Shown here piece by piece: positions 26,602 through 36,200 of a stretch of 62,461 nt of DNA. The stretch covers positions 1-62,461 of the forward strand of contig NZ_MUBM01000221.1 of assembly GCF_002154505.1 (NCBI RefSeq), written 5' to 3'. This stretch comes from Streptomyces carpinensis. Its GTDB lineage: Bacteria; Actinomycetota; Actinomycetes; Streptomycetales; Streptomycetaceae. Under the pieces are notes generated by a model. That model did not search any database and was not told the origin of the DNA. It saw only the letters and a list, made by a program, of their open reading frames with translations. The position numbers were made by a program, and so were the translations under genes. Numbering within the stretch: the first letter of the stretch is position 1; every line of letters begins with the position of its first letter.

Positions 26602-27129
26602 GGCACAACTCCCTTTTGTTGTCGTTGGTGATCGGCCGATGCGGGCCGGCAGGCCGGGATGGGGTCCGTCGTCTGCACGGGGAGCGAGTGGCGCCAGGAG
26701 AAACGAACGGTTGCCTCGGTCCAGGTTCTTCGCCGGACCGGACCGGGGCCCGGGCGGTGTCCGAACCGCACCGTGGGCCACGGGGTCGCACAGCACACTA
26801 GGGGTGGCCGGTGAAGGTGCCTTGTCTGCCGGTGCACCGCCTGTGGTCCGTCCGCGCCTTCGAGGTGTGTGGGGAGGCGAGCCTTCAGAGCCATGCGCGG
26901 CGGTGCGCCGGGGACACGTCCTCTTCCCGGCACTTTGAGGCAAACCGCGATGCGCTCGAGGACAACAGGCGGCGAGGCGTTCGCCTTAGCGTGAGGACAT
27001 CCGGTGTCGCGCATGCCGCGAACACCAGGGCGTCGGCCTCCGATGAGCCGAGCCCCCGCACAGCGCGCTGCCCCCTCGAATCGGAGGGTGGCCCTGCGAG
27101 CGCCAGTAACTCCGGACTAAGGAACGAGC
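26602..27129. other. Divergent spacer between two hydrolase genes
   Basis: It holds the start regions of the TTG-initiated hydrolases on either side. Open frames here have atypical composition and no recognisable domain. I see no strong operator. Confidence 0.4.
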
Positions 27130-27966
27130 TTGCCGTACATAACCGTGGGTCAGGAGAACTCCACCACCATCGACCTCTACTACGAGGACCACGGCACCGG
27201 GCAGCCGGTCGTCCTCATCCACGGCTTCCCGCTCGACGGCCACTCCTGGGAGCGGCAGAGCGCCGTGCTGCTGGACGCGGGCAACCGCGTGATCACCTAC
27301 GACCGTCGTGGCTTCGGACAGTCCAGCCAGCCGACGACCGGGTACGACTACGACACCTTCGCGGCCGACCTGAACACCGTACTGGAGACCCTCGACCTGC
27401 GGGACGCCGTCCTGGTCGGCTTCTCCATGGGCACCGGAGAGGTCGCCCGGTACGTGTCCGCCTACGGCTCCGCCCGGGTCTCCAAGGTCGCCTTCCTGGC
27501 CTCGCTGGAGCCCTGCCTGCTCAAGACCGACGACAACCCCGAAGGCGTCGCCCCGAAGGAGTTCTTCGACGGCGTCGTCGCGGCCGTCAAGGCGGACCGC
27601 TACGCGTACTACACGGACTTCTACAAGGACTTCTACAACCTGGACGAGAACCTCGGCACCAGGATCAGCGAGGAGGCCGTACGCAACAGCTGGAACGTGG
27701 CGGCGCGTGGCGGCTTCTACGCCGCCGCCGCCGCGCCGTCCACCTGGTACACCGACTTCCGGGCCGACATCCCGGCGATCGACGTACCCGCCCTGATCCT
27801 GCACGGTACGGGCGACCGGATCCTGCCCGTCGAGGGAACCGCGCGGCCGTTCCACAAGGCACTGCCGTCCGCCGACTACGTGGAGATCGAGGGCGCCCCT
27901 CACGGACTGCTGTGGACCCACGCGGAGGAGGTCAACACCGCGCTCCTCGCCTTCCTGAGGAACTGA
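27130..27966 (+). CDS. Non-haem chloroperoxidase-like alpha/beta hydrolase
   Basis: A 278-residue hydrolase of the cofactor-free haloperoxidase/perhydrolase family. It shows VVLIHGFPLDGHSWERQ, YDRRGFGQSSQP, the elbow GFSMGTGEVARY, the acid in HGTGDRILPVE and the base in EGAPHGLLWTH. Members act as esterases and can form peracids from acetate and peroxide. The start is TTG 27130 behind AAGGA, giving the normal family length. A hairpin terminator follows 4 bases after the stop. Confidence 0.9.
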   Translation: MPYITVGQENSTTIDLYYEDHGTGQPVVLIHGFPLDGHSWERQSAVLLDAGNRVITYDRRGFGQSSQPTTGYDYDTFAADLNTVLETLDLRDAVLVGFSMGTGEVARYVSAYGSARVSKVAFLASLEPCLLKTDDNPEGVAPKEFFDGVVAAVKADRYAYYTDFYKDFYNLDENLGTRISEEAVRNSWNVAARGGFYAAAAAPSTWYTDFRADIPAIDVPALILHGTGDRILPVEGTARPFHKALPSADYVEIEGAPHGLLWTHAEEVNTALLAFLRN

Positions 27967-27970
27967 CCCG

Positions 27971-27997
27971 CCGCAGGCCCATTCGACGGGCCTGCGG
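27971..27997 (+). terminator. Hairpin terminator after chloroperoxidase-like gene
   Basis: A perfect 10-pair stem (CCGCAGGCCC / GGGCCTGCGG) with a 7-base loop, immediately after the stop codon. Confidence 0.75.
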
Positions 27998-28148
27998 ATC
28001 GAGGCTGCCGTCGGGATCGCCGAGGACGGGGATCCCGACGGGGCTCGTGCCCGGTCGGCACGCGGTCGGACACCGTCGCGTCGCCGAAGAAGCCATGAGA
28101 CCGCGCGCCACGGCGGCAGTCAGGAGTTCGGCCGGAGAACGGCCGCGG

Positions 28149-28997
28149 TCAAGCGGCCGCGAACGTGCGATGCGCCCAGGCGGCGAAGCTGGTCCAGGAG
28201 ATCTCCGGATGAGCGTCGTGCAGTGCCGGGATGTCGACGCGATAGCCGGGTCCGTTCAGAAACGCCCACATCGCATGCATGTCCGGATTGCTGATCGCCG
28301 TCAGCGGTACCTGCTCATGGCGGACCTCCCTTCCCAGCGCCGAGCCGAGCGCAGCCGCCATCTGCGCGGGGGTGGGCGCATCGCTCGCCAGCTCAATACG
28401 CCGCCCCACGTAGGGGCCGGGGTTGAGCAGGACCTCCGCCGCGAACGCACCGAGGTCGGGGCGGGCCAGCTGCTGCAACGGGCGGTCTGGCGGCAGCGGC
28501 AGATCGAGGACGCCGCTGAGGATACGCTCCGTACCGCCCAGGGCGTTGTCGAAGAAATACGTCGGCCCCAGGATCGTATGAGGCACATCCCCGGAGACCA
28601 GCTCGGCCTCGATGCGCGCCTTGCTGTCGAAATGCGGTACCCCAGTGTGCTGGTCGGCCCCGGCTACCGAGCTGAACACGAGATGGGGCACGCGCTTCTG
28701 CCTGGCGGCGGCCAGGATCGCCCGCCCTTGAGCCACCTCCGCCTCCACGCCGGCCTCGAAGGGAGTGGTGATCGCGAAGACGGCGGCAACGCCGCTCATC
28801 GCCGCGGCGAGCGACCCGCGATCGCTCAGGGATCCCGCCACCACTTCGACGCCCTTGTCGGCCAGATCCCGTGCGGATTTCCGCCCGGGGTCGCGCACCA
28901 GGGCCCGGAGCGGGGCCCGGCGGCCCAGCAGTGCGTCGGTCACAGCCCCGCCCTGCCCGCCGGTTGCCCCCAGTACCAGGATCGGCCCATCGACCAT
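28149..28997 (-). CDS. NmrA-family NAD(P)-binding oxidoreductase
   Basis: A 282-residue atypical short-chain dehydrogenase of the NmrA/QOR2 type. The dinucleotide motif GATGGQGGAV comes at the N-terminus, followed by ALVRDPGRKS, VFSSVAGAD and a C-terminal domain with DAPTPAQMAAALG. ATG 28997 is preferred, with GGAAGGAAG upstream. Members are NADPH sensors or quinone/keto reductases. A probable -10 element and a symmetric site lie 55-80 bases upstream, suggesting repressor control. Confidence 0.87.
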   Translation of the reverse strand: MVDGPILVLGATGGQGGAVTDALLGRRAPLRALVRDPGRKSARDLADKGVEVVAGSLSDRGSLAAAMSGVAAVFAITTPFEAGVEAEVAQGRAILAAARQKRVPHLVFSSVAGADQHTGVPHFDSKARIEAELVSGDVPHTILGPTYFFDNALGGTERILSGVLDLPLPPDRPLQQLARPDLGAFAAEVLLNPGPYVGRRIELASDAPTPAQMAAALGSALGREVRHEQVPLTAISNPDMHAMWAFLNGPGYRVDIPALHDAHPEISWTSFAAWAHRTFAAA

Positions 28998-29662
28998 TGA
29001 AGAACTTCCTTCCTTGTGGGCGGTGCCGCAGTGGATCAACGCATCGGCCCCACCATAGATGTCCGTCTCGGACGGCACGCCCAGCCCACGCGGCGCGTCC
29101 GCTCGCCGACACGGCTGTCACATGGTCCGTGTCGACTGCACGGAGCACCGGCGCGCAGGCGAGCCGCGGGTGCAGGTCGGTACCGGCGCTCCCGACGATA
29201 GGCAGGTGATCGCCGGGCGAAATGCCTCCCGGCGCACGGGTTCGTGCCCCAGAGTGCCACCGCGCCGAAGTCGCGTGCGGACGACAGTCGTTGGGCCTGA
29301 ACGCTGTCCGAGTTGTCCACGGGGTGTCATCCCGTGGCTACGGCTGGTCCGGCGACGCCGTCCTCCCCTCCGCCCGCGACAAGACCTTTCCGTCCATGCC
29401 CTCTTCTTGTCCAGCAGCGCACAGCACCCTTCTCCGCGGACGTGGTCGACGAGACGGCACGGATACTTGCTCGCGGGCCCGACGGACAGGACCCGCGGAG
29501 CGCGCATGGTCGACGAAGCAATGGGCGACGAGTTCCATCAGCCGGATGGCTCCGAGGTGCAGCACGACGTCGGGCCATCGGACGCCTCGGACACTTTGGA
29601 CTTCCGGAGCGCGATTGGCGAACCCGCTGCTTCGGGGCGGGCCGAGTACTTCGGGAGTCGGT
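28998..29662. other. Divergent spacer NmrA / TMEM175
   Basis: It holds the promoter and operator candidates of the NmrA-like gene. A 64-codon frame at 29506-29700 is not convincing. Nothing else was recognised in about 660 bases. Confidence 0.35.
29052..29075 (-). promoter_or_regulatory. Promoter -10 with overlapping palindromic site (NmrA gene)
   Basis: On the minus strand a TATGGT -10 box (29052-29057) is preceded by CCGTC-TCG-GACGG (29063-29075), nested with GTCCG-TCT-CGGAC. Its place in the promoter spacer fits a TetR-like repressor site. Confidence 0.4.
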
Positions 29663-30361
29663 GTGTCTCGTACCCACCTGCGCAAGTTCTCTCGTTCTGA
29701 GACCACACGGGCGGAGGCCTTCAGCGACGGTGTGTTCGCCATTGCCGTCACGCTGCTGGCTCTCGATCTCGCCGATCCGCCGCACAAGCCGGGCGGCCTC
29801 GGTCCGGCCTTGCTGGCGCAGTGGCCCGCCTACCTCGGCTACCTGGCGTCCTTCGGGTACGTGTCGGTGATCTGGCTCAACCACCACCAGGCCTTCGTCC
29901 GCATCAGAGCCATGGATCGCGGACTGCATGCTGCCAACCTGTTCCTGCTGCTCACCACGGCGGCGCTGTCCTTCCCCACCGCGGTGGTCGCGGACGCGCT
30001 GCAGACCGACCCCACGGACTCCGACGCGCGGGTGGCCGTCGCCCTCTACGCCGGCCTCGCCGCAACGATGTGCCTGAGCTGGGTGGCCTTCTACCAACAG
30101 ATCGCCCGTCGGCCCGAGCTACTGGACCCTGACGTGGAGGACACATACGTACGGCACGGGCGGCTTCGGTCCTGGACCGGAGCCCTCGCCTACACCGTCG
30201 CCGGGCTCCTCGGGGTGTTCATCGCACCGCTGCTGGCGATCGCTGTGTTCACCGTCCTCCCGGTCTTCTACTTCGTCACCAGCGAAGGACTGCCTGATGG
30301 GACGGCTCCTCCTGGTACGGGACCCCATGCCGACCAGGCAGCTCGTGGCAGCGCGGTCTGA
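29663..30361 (+). CDS. TMEM175-family (DUF1211) membrane protein, probable K+ channel
   Basis: A 232-residue membrane protein with about six hydrophobic segments. The signature RAEAFSDGVFAIAVTLLAL comes right after the N-terminus; the FSD motif and RxxxFSDGVFAI define the bacterial TMEM175 potassium-channel family. The GTG at 29663 has GGGAG 5 bases upstream and gives the usual length (about 200-230 residues). The tail after the last helix is disordered and Gly/Pro-rich. Confidence 0.88.
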   Translation: MSRTHLRKFSRSETTRAEAFSDGVFAIAVTLLALDLADPPHKPGGLGPALLAQWPAYLGYLASFGYVSVIWLNHHQAFVRIRAMDRGLHAANLFLLLTTAALSFPTAVVADALQTDPTDSDARVAVALYAGLAATMCLSWVAFYQQIARRPELLDPDVEDTYVRHGRLRSWTGALAYTVAGLLGVFIAPLLAIAVFTVLPVFYFVTSEGLPDGTAPPGTGPHADQAARGSAV

Positions 30362-30690
30362 CGCGTCCTGCCCCGGACACAGAGGTGCCCACGGCGCCCT
30401 GTTCTCGGGGTGGGGGACGCGGGCACCCGCTTCCGGGCCTCCGCCCGGGCGGGTGTGCGTCGTTGCCGGTGCCTTCGGCCTGGCTTCGCCCTTCGACGGG
30501 CGCCGACGCGGCTGCTGCCGTCCCTGGCGGACTTCGCTCGGTGAGGTCGTCGCGCCGGATGCGGGTATCCGTTCCCGCGTCTTGCGGAAGTACGCTGCTT
30601 CGCGGCGGAGGCGATCAAAAGCCGGATGGCCGGGCCCAGGCGCTGGGCATGGGCGGGATCATCGGATCGAAGGGCGCGACAGTCGTGGAC
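30362..30690. other. Spacer before MBL-fold gene
   Basis: No gene or clear signal was found. The MBL reading frame is open back into this stretch, with an alternative ATG at 30649. Confidence 0.3.
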
Positions 30691-31581
30691 ATGCCGATCG
30701 CGGGGTACACAGCAGTCGCGTACGGTGGGGTCGACGTGCTCTTCGGCCCCGTGCGGGGCGCCTACCCGTACGGCAACTCTCTGCTCGTACGTGGCACGAC
30801 GGCATCGCTGGTCGTCGATCCGTCGCTGTCGCTCGTCGAAGGCGCACCGCCCGCGGACGTGGTCCTAGTCAGCCACGCGCACGAGGACCACATCGCCGGT
30901 CTCGGCAGCTACGACGTGCCGGTCCACGTCCATGAGGCCGACCTCGACGCGCTGCGCTCCCGGGAGGCCATGGTCGCCGGGTACGGCCTTCCGCCGGACG
31001 CGGTCGACGCGTTCGACACGATGATGCGGGACCACTTCCACGTGCGGGGACGGCCGGACGCGACGGCGTTCGAGGACGGTGCCGTCTTCGACCTCGGCGG
31101 GCGCACCGTGACCGTCGTGCACCTCCCCGGCCATACCGCTGGCCACAGCGGCTTCCTGATCGAGCCCGACGGCTTCCTGTTCGTCGCGGACATCGACCTG
31201 ACGTCGTTCGGTCCCTACTACGGCGACATCGGCAGCAGCCTCGTGGACTACGAGGCGTCGATCCGCCGGTGCCGGGAGATCGACGCCCGCTGGTACGGCA
31301 CGTCCCACCAGAAGGGCGTCATCGAGGGTGCCGCGGAGTTCCGGCGCCGGCTCGACGACTTCGCCGGCGTGGTGGATCGGCGGGAGGCAGCGCTGCTCGC
31401 CTTTCTCGGCGAGCCGCGGACCGTCGAGGAGATCGTCGAGCACCGGCTGGTGTACCGGGCCCACGTCGAAGGACCGCACGTGAGGCCGGTGGAGCGGCGG
31501 ACGGCGGTTCAGCACCTGGATCGACTGCTGGGCGACGGGCGGGTCGCGGAGGTGGGGGAGGGGCGGTTCCGCGCGACGTAG
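30691..31581 (+). CDS. MBL-fold metallo-hydrolase
   Basis: A hydrolase of the metallo-beta-lactamase superfamily, about 296 residues. The zinc motif HAHEDH is followed by later ligands in HLPGHTAGHSGF and FVADIDLTSFGPYYGD. The C-terminal 80 residues form a helical winged-helix-like extension (PRTVEEIVEHRLVY, then RTAVQHLDRLLGDGRV) seen in LACTB2-type members. The start is uncertain: ATG 30691 is given, ATG 30649 and GTG 30685 are alternatives, none with a good ribosome site. The substrate is unknown. Confidence 0.85.
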   Translation: MPIAGYTAVAYGGVDVLFGPVRGAYPYGNSLLVRGTTASLVVDPSLSLVEGAPPADVVLVSHAHEDHIAGLGSYDVPVHVHEADLDALRSREAMVAGYGLPPDAVDAFDTMMRDHFHVRGRPDATAFEDGAVFDLGGRTVTVVHLPGHTAGHSGFLIEPDGFLFVADIDLTSFGPYYGDIGSSLVDYEASIRRCREIDARWYGTSHQKGVIEGAAEFRRRLDDFAGVVDRREAALLAFLGEPRTVEEIVEHRLVYRAHVEGPHVRPVERRTAVQHLDRLLGDGRVAEVGEGRFRAT

Positions 31582-31966
31582 ACCCGTGACGGTTCCCTGC
31601 TCGCACTGCGGGCCGTGTCACGGGCGCGCCCGGACGGTCTCGACGCCCCACCACTCTCGCAGTTCCCGCATGCGCAGCCGGCGTGCGCGTTGCTCGAGGC
31701 CCTTGCTGCCTCGAGGCGTTACGCGTCCGTGCCCGGACTCCTGACGGAGGGCGCGCGGGGCCGCCGAGGGTTAACCCTCGATTCGCCTCCATGTGAATGA
31801 CATGTTCGGGTCAACACTGCCAACCTGCCTCCAGCCGTTCCGCGGGCCGTGTCCGGCCTGGCCACGGTCACGCTCTCGCACAGCTCGGCTCGTCCCGGGC
31901 AGCACACCCCGTCTGCCCGGTCTGTCACCGGCCGTAGGACTCGCGGCCGCCACAGGAGGTGTACGA
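31582..31966. other. Spacer and promoter region of M4 protease
   Basis: Contains a perfect 16-base palindrome (31765-31780) and the strong AGGAGGTG ribosome site of the protease gene. There is no gene. Confidence 0.4.
31765..31780. promoter_or_regulatory. CGAGGGTTAACCCTCG palindrome
   Basis: A perfect 16-base palindrome with no loop, about 190 bases upstream of the secreted M4 protease. It is more likely an operator than a terminator because of its zero spacer. Confidence 0.45.
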
Positions 31967-34357
31967 GTGAGACGAATCTCCCGTCAGGCGACAGCGACAG
32001 GCGCCCTCGTGGCGACTGCCGCGTTTCTCGCCGTCGGCATCCAGGCGGTCCCCGCGGCCGCCAAGCCGGTGCCCCAGGCAAGTCCCCTGCGTACCGGGGC
32101 CCTGGAGGCGAAGCTGACCAACGCCCAGCACAGCGCGCTGATCAAGAGTGCGGCCGAGAGGACGACGCAGACCGCGCGTTCCCTCGGCCTCGGAGCCGAG
32201 GAGAAGCTGGTCGTCAAGGACGTCGTCAAGGACAACGACGGCACGCTCCACACCCGTTACGACCGCACCTACGCCGGCCTGCCCGTGCTGGGCGGCGACC
32301 TGGTCGTGCACACCCCGCCGGCCTCCCTGGCCACCGGCACGGAGAGCACCACCTTCAACAACAAGCACACCATCAAGGTCGCCTCAACCACGGCGACCTT
32401 CGCCAAGTCGGCCGCCGTGACCAAGGCCCTGAAGGCCGCGAAGGCGCTCGACGCCCGGCAGCCGACCGCGGACAGCGCCCGCAAGGTGATCTGGGCCGGC
32501 AGCGGCTCCCCGAAACTCGCCTGGGAGACGGTGGTCGACGGGGTGCAGGACGACGGTACGCCCAGCCGGCTGCACGTCGTCACGGACGCCACCACCGGCA
32601 AGGAGCTCTACCGCTACCAGGGCATCCAGACCGGCACCGGCAACACCCAGTACAGCGGCACGGTGACGCTCAACACCACACTGTCCGGCTCCACCTACCA
32701 GCTGTACGACACCACGCGCGGCGGCCACAAGACGTACAGCCTCAACAACGGCACCTCGGGCACCGGAACCCTGATGACCGACGCCGACGACGTCTGGGGC
32801 AACGGATCCGGGTCCAACACCCAGACGGCCGGCGCCGACGCCGCCTACGGCGCCCAGGAGACCTGGGACTTCTACAAGAACACCTTCGGCCGCAACGGCA
32901 TCAGGAACGACGGCAGAGCGGCCTACTCCCGCGTCCACTACAGCACGGCCTACGTCAACGCGTTCTGGGACGACAGCTGCTTCTGCATGACGTACGGCGA
33001 CGGCTCCGGCAGCACGCACGCGCTGACCTCACTGGACGTGGCCGGCCACGAGATGAGCCACGGTGTCACCTCGAACACCGCGGGCCTCAACTACTCCGGC
33101 GAGTCAGGCGGGTTGAACGAGGCGACGTCGGACATCTTCGGCACGGGTGTCGAGTTCTACGCCGACAACAGCTCCGACCCGGGCGACTACCTCATCGGCG
33201 AGAAGATCGACATCAACGGCAACGGCACCCCGCTGCGCTACATGGACAAGCCCAGCAAGGACGGCGCGTCGGCCGACAGCTGGTACTCCGGGGTGGGCAA
33301 CCTGGACGTCCACTACTCCTCCGGCCCGGCGAACCACATGTTCTACCTGCTCTCGGAGGGCAGCGGCACCAAGACCATCAACGGCGTCACGTACAACAGC
33401 CCCACCTCCGACGGCGTCGCGGTCGCGGGCATCGGCAGGGCCGCGGCCCTGCAGATCTGGTACAAGGCGCTGACGACGTACATGACGTCCAGCACGAACT
33501 ACGCCGGTGCGCGCACCGCCGCCCTGAACGCGGCCGCGGCGCTGTACGGCACCGGCTCCACCCAGTACGCCGGTGTGGGCAACGCCTTCGCCGGGATCAA
33601 CGTCGGCAGCCACATCACGCCGCCGTCCTCGGGCGTGACGGTCACCAGCCCCGGCAACCAGTCCTCCACCGTGGGCACCGCCGTGAGCCTGCAGATCTCC
33701 GCCTCCAGCACCAACAGCGGGTCCCTCAGCTACGCGGCGACCGGCCTGCCCACCGGCCTGTCGATCAACAGCTCGACCGGCCTCGTCTCCGGGACCCCGA
33801 CGACCGCGGGTACCTACAGCACCACGGTGACGGTGACCGACAGCACAGGTGCCACCGGATCCGCGAGCTTCACCTGGACGGTCAGCTCCTCGGGGGGCGG
33901 TACGTGTTCGCCGGCGCAGCTGCTGCGCAACCCCGGCTTCGAGTCGGGCAACACGGCCTGGACCGCCACGAGCGGGGTCATCACCAACAGCACCGGTCAG
34001 TCGCCTCACAGCGGTAGTTACTACGCCTGGCTGGACGGTTACGGCACCTCCCACACCGACACCCTGTCACAGTCGGTGACGATCCCGTCCGGCTGCAAGG
34101 CGAAGTTCACCTTCTACCTGCACATCGACACGGCGGAGACCACCACCACCACGCAGTACGACAAGCTGACGGTGACCGCGGGGTCGACGACCCTGGCGAC
34201 GTACTCGAACCTGAACGCCGCCTCCGGCTACACCCAGAGGGCCTTCGACCTGTCCTCGTTCGCCGGTTCCACGATCACGCTGAAGTTCAGCGGCGTGGAG
34301 GACTCCCTGCTGTACACCGGCTTCGTCATCGATGACGCGGCCCTGACGACCAGCTGA
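31967..34357 (+). CDS. Secreted M4 (thermolysin-like) metalloprotease
   Basis: A 796-residue secreted neutral protease. It starts at GTG 31967 behind AGGAGGTG. Order: signal peptide (1 to about 35), FTP/PepSY propeptide (about 60-215), then the thermolysin-like catalytic domain with zinc ligands H361 and H365 in HEMSH, E385 in GGLNEATSD and catalytic H457 in GPANHMFYL. A putative-Ig (He_PIG) domain follows (about 550-640: GVTVTSPGNQSSTVGTAVSL). Last comes a jelly-roll, P-domain-like module beginning LLRNPGFESGNTAW. Relatives in Streptomyces digest extracellular protein. It is convergent with the S53 protease gene; two terminator hairpins separate them. Confidence 0.95.
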   Translation: MRRISRQATATGALVATAAFLAVGIQAVPAAAKPVPQASPLRTGALEAKLTNAQHSALIKSAAERTTQTARSLGLGAEEKLVVKDVVKDNDGTLHTRYDRTYAGLPVLGGDLVVHTPPASLATGTESTTFNNKHTIKVASTTATFAKSAAVTKALKAAKALDARQPTADSARKVIWAGSGSPKLAWETVVDGVQDDGTPSRLHVVTDATTGKELYRYQGIQTGTGNTQYSGTVTLNTTLSGSTYQLYDTTRGGHKTYSLNNGTSGTGTLMTDADDVWGNGSGSNTQTAGADAAYGAQETWDFYKNTFGRNGIRNDGRAAYSRVHYSTAYVNAFWDDSCFCMTYGDGSGSTHALTSLDVAGHEMSHGVTSNTAGLNYSGESGGLNEATSDIFGTGVEFYADNSSDPGDYLIGEKIDINGNGTPLRYMDKPSKDGASADSWYSGVGNLDVHYSSGPANHMFYLLSEGSGTKTINGVTYNSPTSDGVAVAGIGRAAALQIWYKALTTYMTSSTNYAGARTAALNAAAALYGTGSTQYAGVGNAFAGINVGSHITPPSSGVTVTSPGNQSSTVGTAVSLQISASSTNSGSLSYAATGLPTGLSINSSTGLVSGTPTTAGTYSTTVTVTDSTGATGSASFTWTVSSSGGGTCSPAQLLRNPGFESGNTAWTATSGVITNSTGQSPHSGSYYAWLDGYGTSHTDTLSQSVTIPSGCKAKFTFYLHIDTAETTTTTQYDKLTVTAGSTTLATYSNLNAASGYTQRAFDLSSFAGSTITLKFSGVEDSLLYTGFVIDDAALTTS

Positions 34358-34368
34358 TCCGTCCGTCC

Positions 34369-34402
34369 ATCGGGGGGCCACCCACCGGTGTGGCCCCCCG
34401 AT
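34369..34402 (+). terminator. Terminator of M4 protease gene
   Basis: A perfect 13-pair stem (ATCGGGGGGCCAC / GTGGCCCCCCGAT) with an 8-base loop, starting 11 bases after the stop codon. Confidence 0.8.
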
Positions 34403-34442
34403 TGCCGAGGCCCTCACTGGTCACACGCCGCGGTGACGACTG

Positions 34443-34480
34443 CCGGGCATCCCTTCACCGGCAGGTGACGGGATGCCCGG
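34443..34480 (-). terminator. Terminator of S53 protease gene
   Basis: An 11-pair outer stem (CCGGGCATCCC / GGGATGCCCGG), one mismatch, then a 5-pair inner stem with loop GGCA. It lies 17 bases after the S53 stop codon on the minus strand. Confidence 0.75.
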
Positions 34481-34497
34481 TTGGTGCGATCGGAGGG

Positions 34498-36003
34498 TCA
34501 GCTGCTGTGGACGGCGCTGACGAGGTCGGGCAGGAGCTTCGCCGCGTTCGGCGTGCCCAGTCCGGTGACGGGGTCCCATCCTGCGGTGGCGGAGTAGCCC
34601 GGGACCGAGGCGTCGGCGGTGTTGTTGCCGACGGTGACGTCGTTGAAGTCCGCCGCGTAGGTGGCCGGGTCAGACGCGAGCTTGTACAGAGCCGGGTTGA
34701 TCGGTCCGAGTCCACCGTGGTTGATCTGGGCGGCGATGGAGACCAGGCCCGCCCACTCGGGGCACGCCAGCGACGTGCCGCCGATGTCGTACCAGCCCGT
34801 GCTGCACGGTGTGCTGCCGCACTTCAGCCCGCTCAGGCCGTCGGGCGGGAGGGACACGTACACCAGCGCTCCCGTCGACGGGCTCGCCTGGAGGGAGATG
34901 TCCGGAACCCCGCGCATCGCGCCGATGGAGGTGCTGCCGGCCGGCAGTGCGCGCGACTGGTAGTCCGGCTTGGCGAAGACGCTGCTGTAGCCGCCGCCGG
35001 AGCCGACCCAGGCGATCTCCGACTGGCCGGGGGCCTTCTGGCAGGCTCCGGGCGGGGAGACGCTGTCGACGACCCTGCCGCCGGTGGCACCCGGGTCGGT
35101 GCACAGGTTCGTGCCGCCGACTCCGGTGACCAGCGGGTCGGACGCGGGCCACTCGACGGCGGGGTCGGCGAGCGTCGATCCGCCCTTGCCCACAGGCGTC
35201 TTGAGCGAGCCGGCGCTGCCGCCGTCACCTGACGAGCCGAGAACGGTGACACCGTTCTGCGCCGCTGCCTTGTAGGCATAGCGCAGGTTCTCCAGGGACT
35301 GGGCGTTGTGGAAGGCGCCCTCCGCGGAGGCGAACGACTGGGAGATGACGGTCGCGAGGTGGTGCTCGACGACGTAACTCTCGGCAGCCATCATCTGCGG
35401 GAAGCCCTGCACCCCGAGGGTCTCGGCGGTGGGGGTGGTGACCAGCAGGATGTTGGCGCCGGGTGCCATGGCGTGGGCGGTCTCGACGTCGAGAGCCACC
35501 TCCAGCGCCCACGCGCTCTTGTCCTCCTGCCCGGGGGAGTTGCTCGTGGACGGGGGCGCCTTGGTGGCGGGCGAGCCCTGCAGGTGAAGCTCGCTGAAGG
35601 TCGGCATGCCGGGCGCACAGGTGACGCCCTCTTCGCCGCACATGGCTCCGACGCCGAAGGCCTGGTCGAAGACGTGCAGGTCGTGGGCCATGGTGTCGCT
35701 GCCGTAGGCGTCGACGATGGCGATCGTCTGACCGCGGCCGTCGTTGCCGGCTGCGTGCAGCGGACCTACGTTGTACGCCGCCTGGATACCCTGGGGGCTG
35801 AAACAGCGGCGTCCCACTGACGCGCACTGGGCCTGGGTCGGTGGCGTCTGACTGGACGTCAACTGCGCGTAGTCGGCGACCGTTGGCCGTGCTTGCGGAT
35901 AAGCCGCCTGGTGGGCGGCGCTACTTGCGGGTATGGCGCCCGCTGCCGCGAGGCTGAGGGTACCCACCCCCGCGAGCAGCCACTGTCTGATGCTGCGTGC
36001 CAT
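34498..36003 (-). CDS. Secreted S53-family (sedolisin-like) serine protease
   Basis: A 501-residue secreted protease with a signal peptide (1 to about 30). The sedolisin catalytic set is visible: E168 and D172 (LEVALDVE), oxyanion D260 (GSSGDGGS) and nucleophile S411 (GGTSLACPEWAG). The calcium-binding end (DFNDVTVGNN, then GWDPVTGLGTPNA) is complete. Only about 35 residues lie between the signal and the catalytic domain, so the roughly 180-residue pro-kumamolisin activation domain of typical members is absent. It is convergent with the M4 protease, making a pair of secreted proteases. Confidence 0.92.
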   Translation of the reverse strand: MARSIRQWLLAGVGTLSLAAAGAIPASSAAHQAAYPQARPTVADYAQLTSSQTPPTQAQCASVGRRCFSPQGIQAAYNVGPLHAAGNDGRGQTIAIVDAYGSDTMAHDLHVFDQAFGVGAMCGEEGVTCAPGMPTFSELHLQGSPATKAPPSTSNSPGQEDKSAWALEVALDVETAHAMAPGANILLVTTPTAETLGVQGFPQMMAAESYVVEHHLATVISQSFASAEGAFHNAQSLENLRYAYKAAAQNGVTVLGSSGDGGSAGSLKTPVGKGGSTLADPAVEWPASDPLVTGVGGTNLCTDPGATGGRVVDSVSPPGACQKAPGQSEIAWVGSGGGYSSVFAKPDYQSRALPAGSTSIGAMRGVPDISLQASPSTGALVYVSLPPDGLSGLKCGSTPCSTGWYDIGGTSLACPEWAGLVSIAAQINHGGLGPINPALYKLASDPATYAADFNDVTVGNNTADASVPGYSATAGWDPVTGLGTPNAAKLLPDLVSAVHSS

Positions 36004-36200
36004 CAGAGTCCTCCCTTGAGATCGAAAGGGGACTTGCGTGTCCGCCCCCTCAGGTGGGGGGTGGTGGCACAGGGGGTCGCGGACGGGGGCGAGGTTATCC
36101 CTTGAGGCTGCTGGGCCGAAAGGCTCGTCCTGTCAAGAACGATCAAAAACCGCTCGGGCTGGGCCAGTTGTGCGGTGCCGGGTGCCGGCGCCGACCGGCT

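Noticed and set aside
29506..29700. 64-codon acidic frame before the TMEM175 gene
   Set aside because: It overlaps the well-supported GTG start of the channel gene by 38 bases and has no ribosome site; it could be real, but support is too thin.
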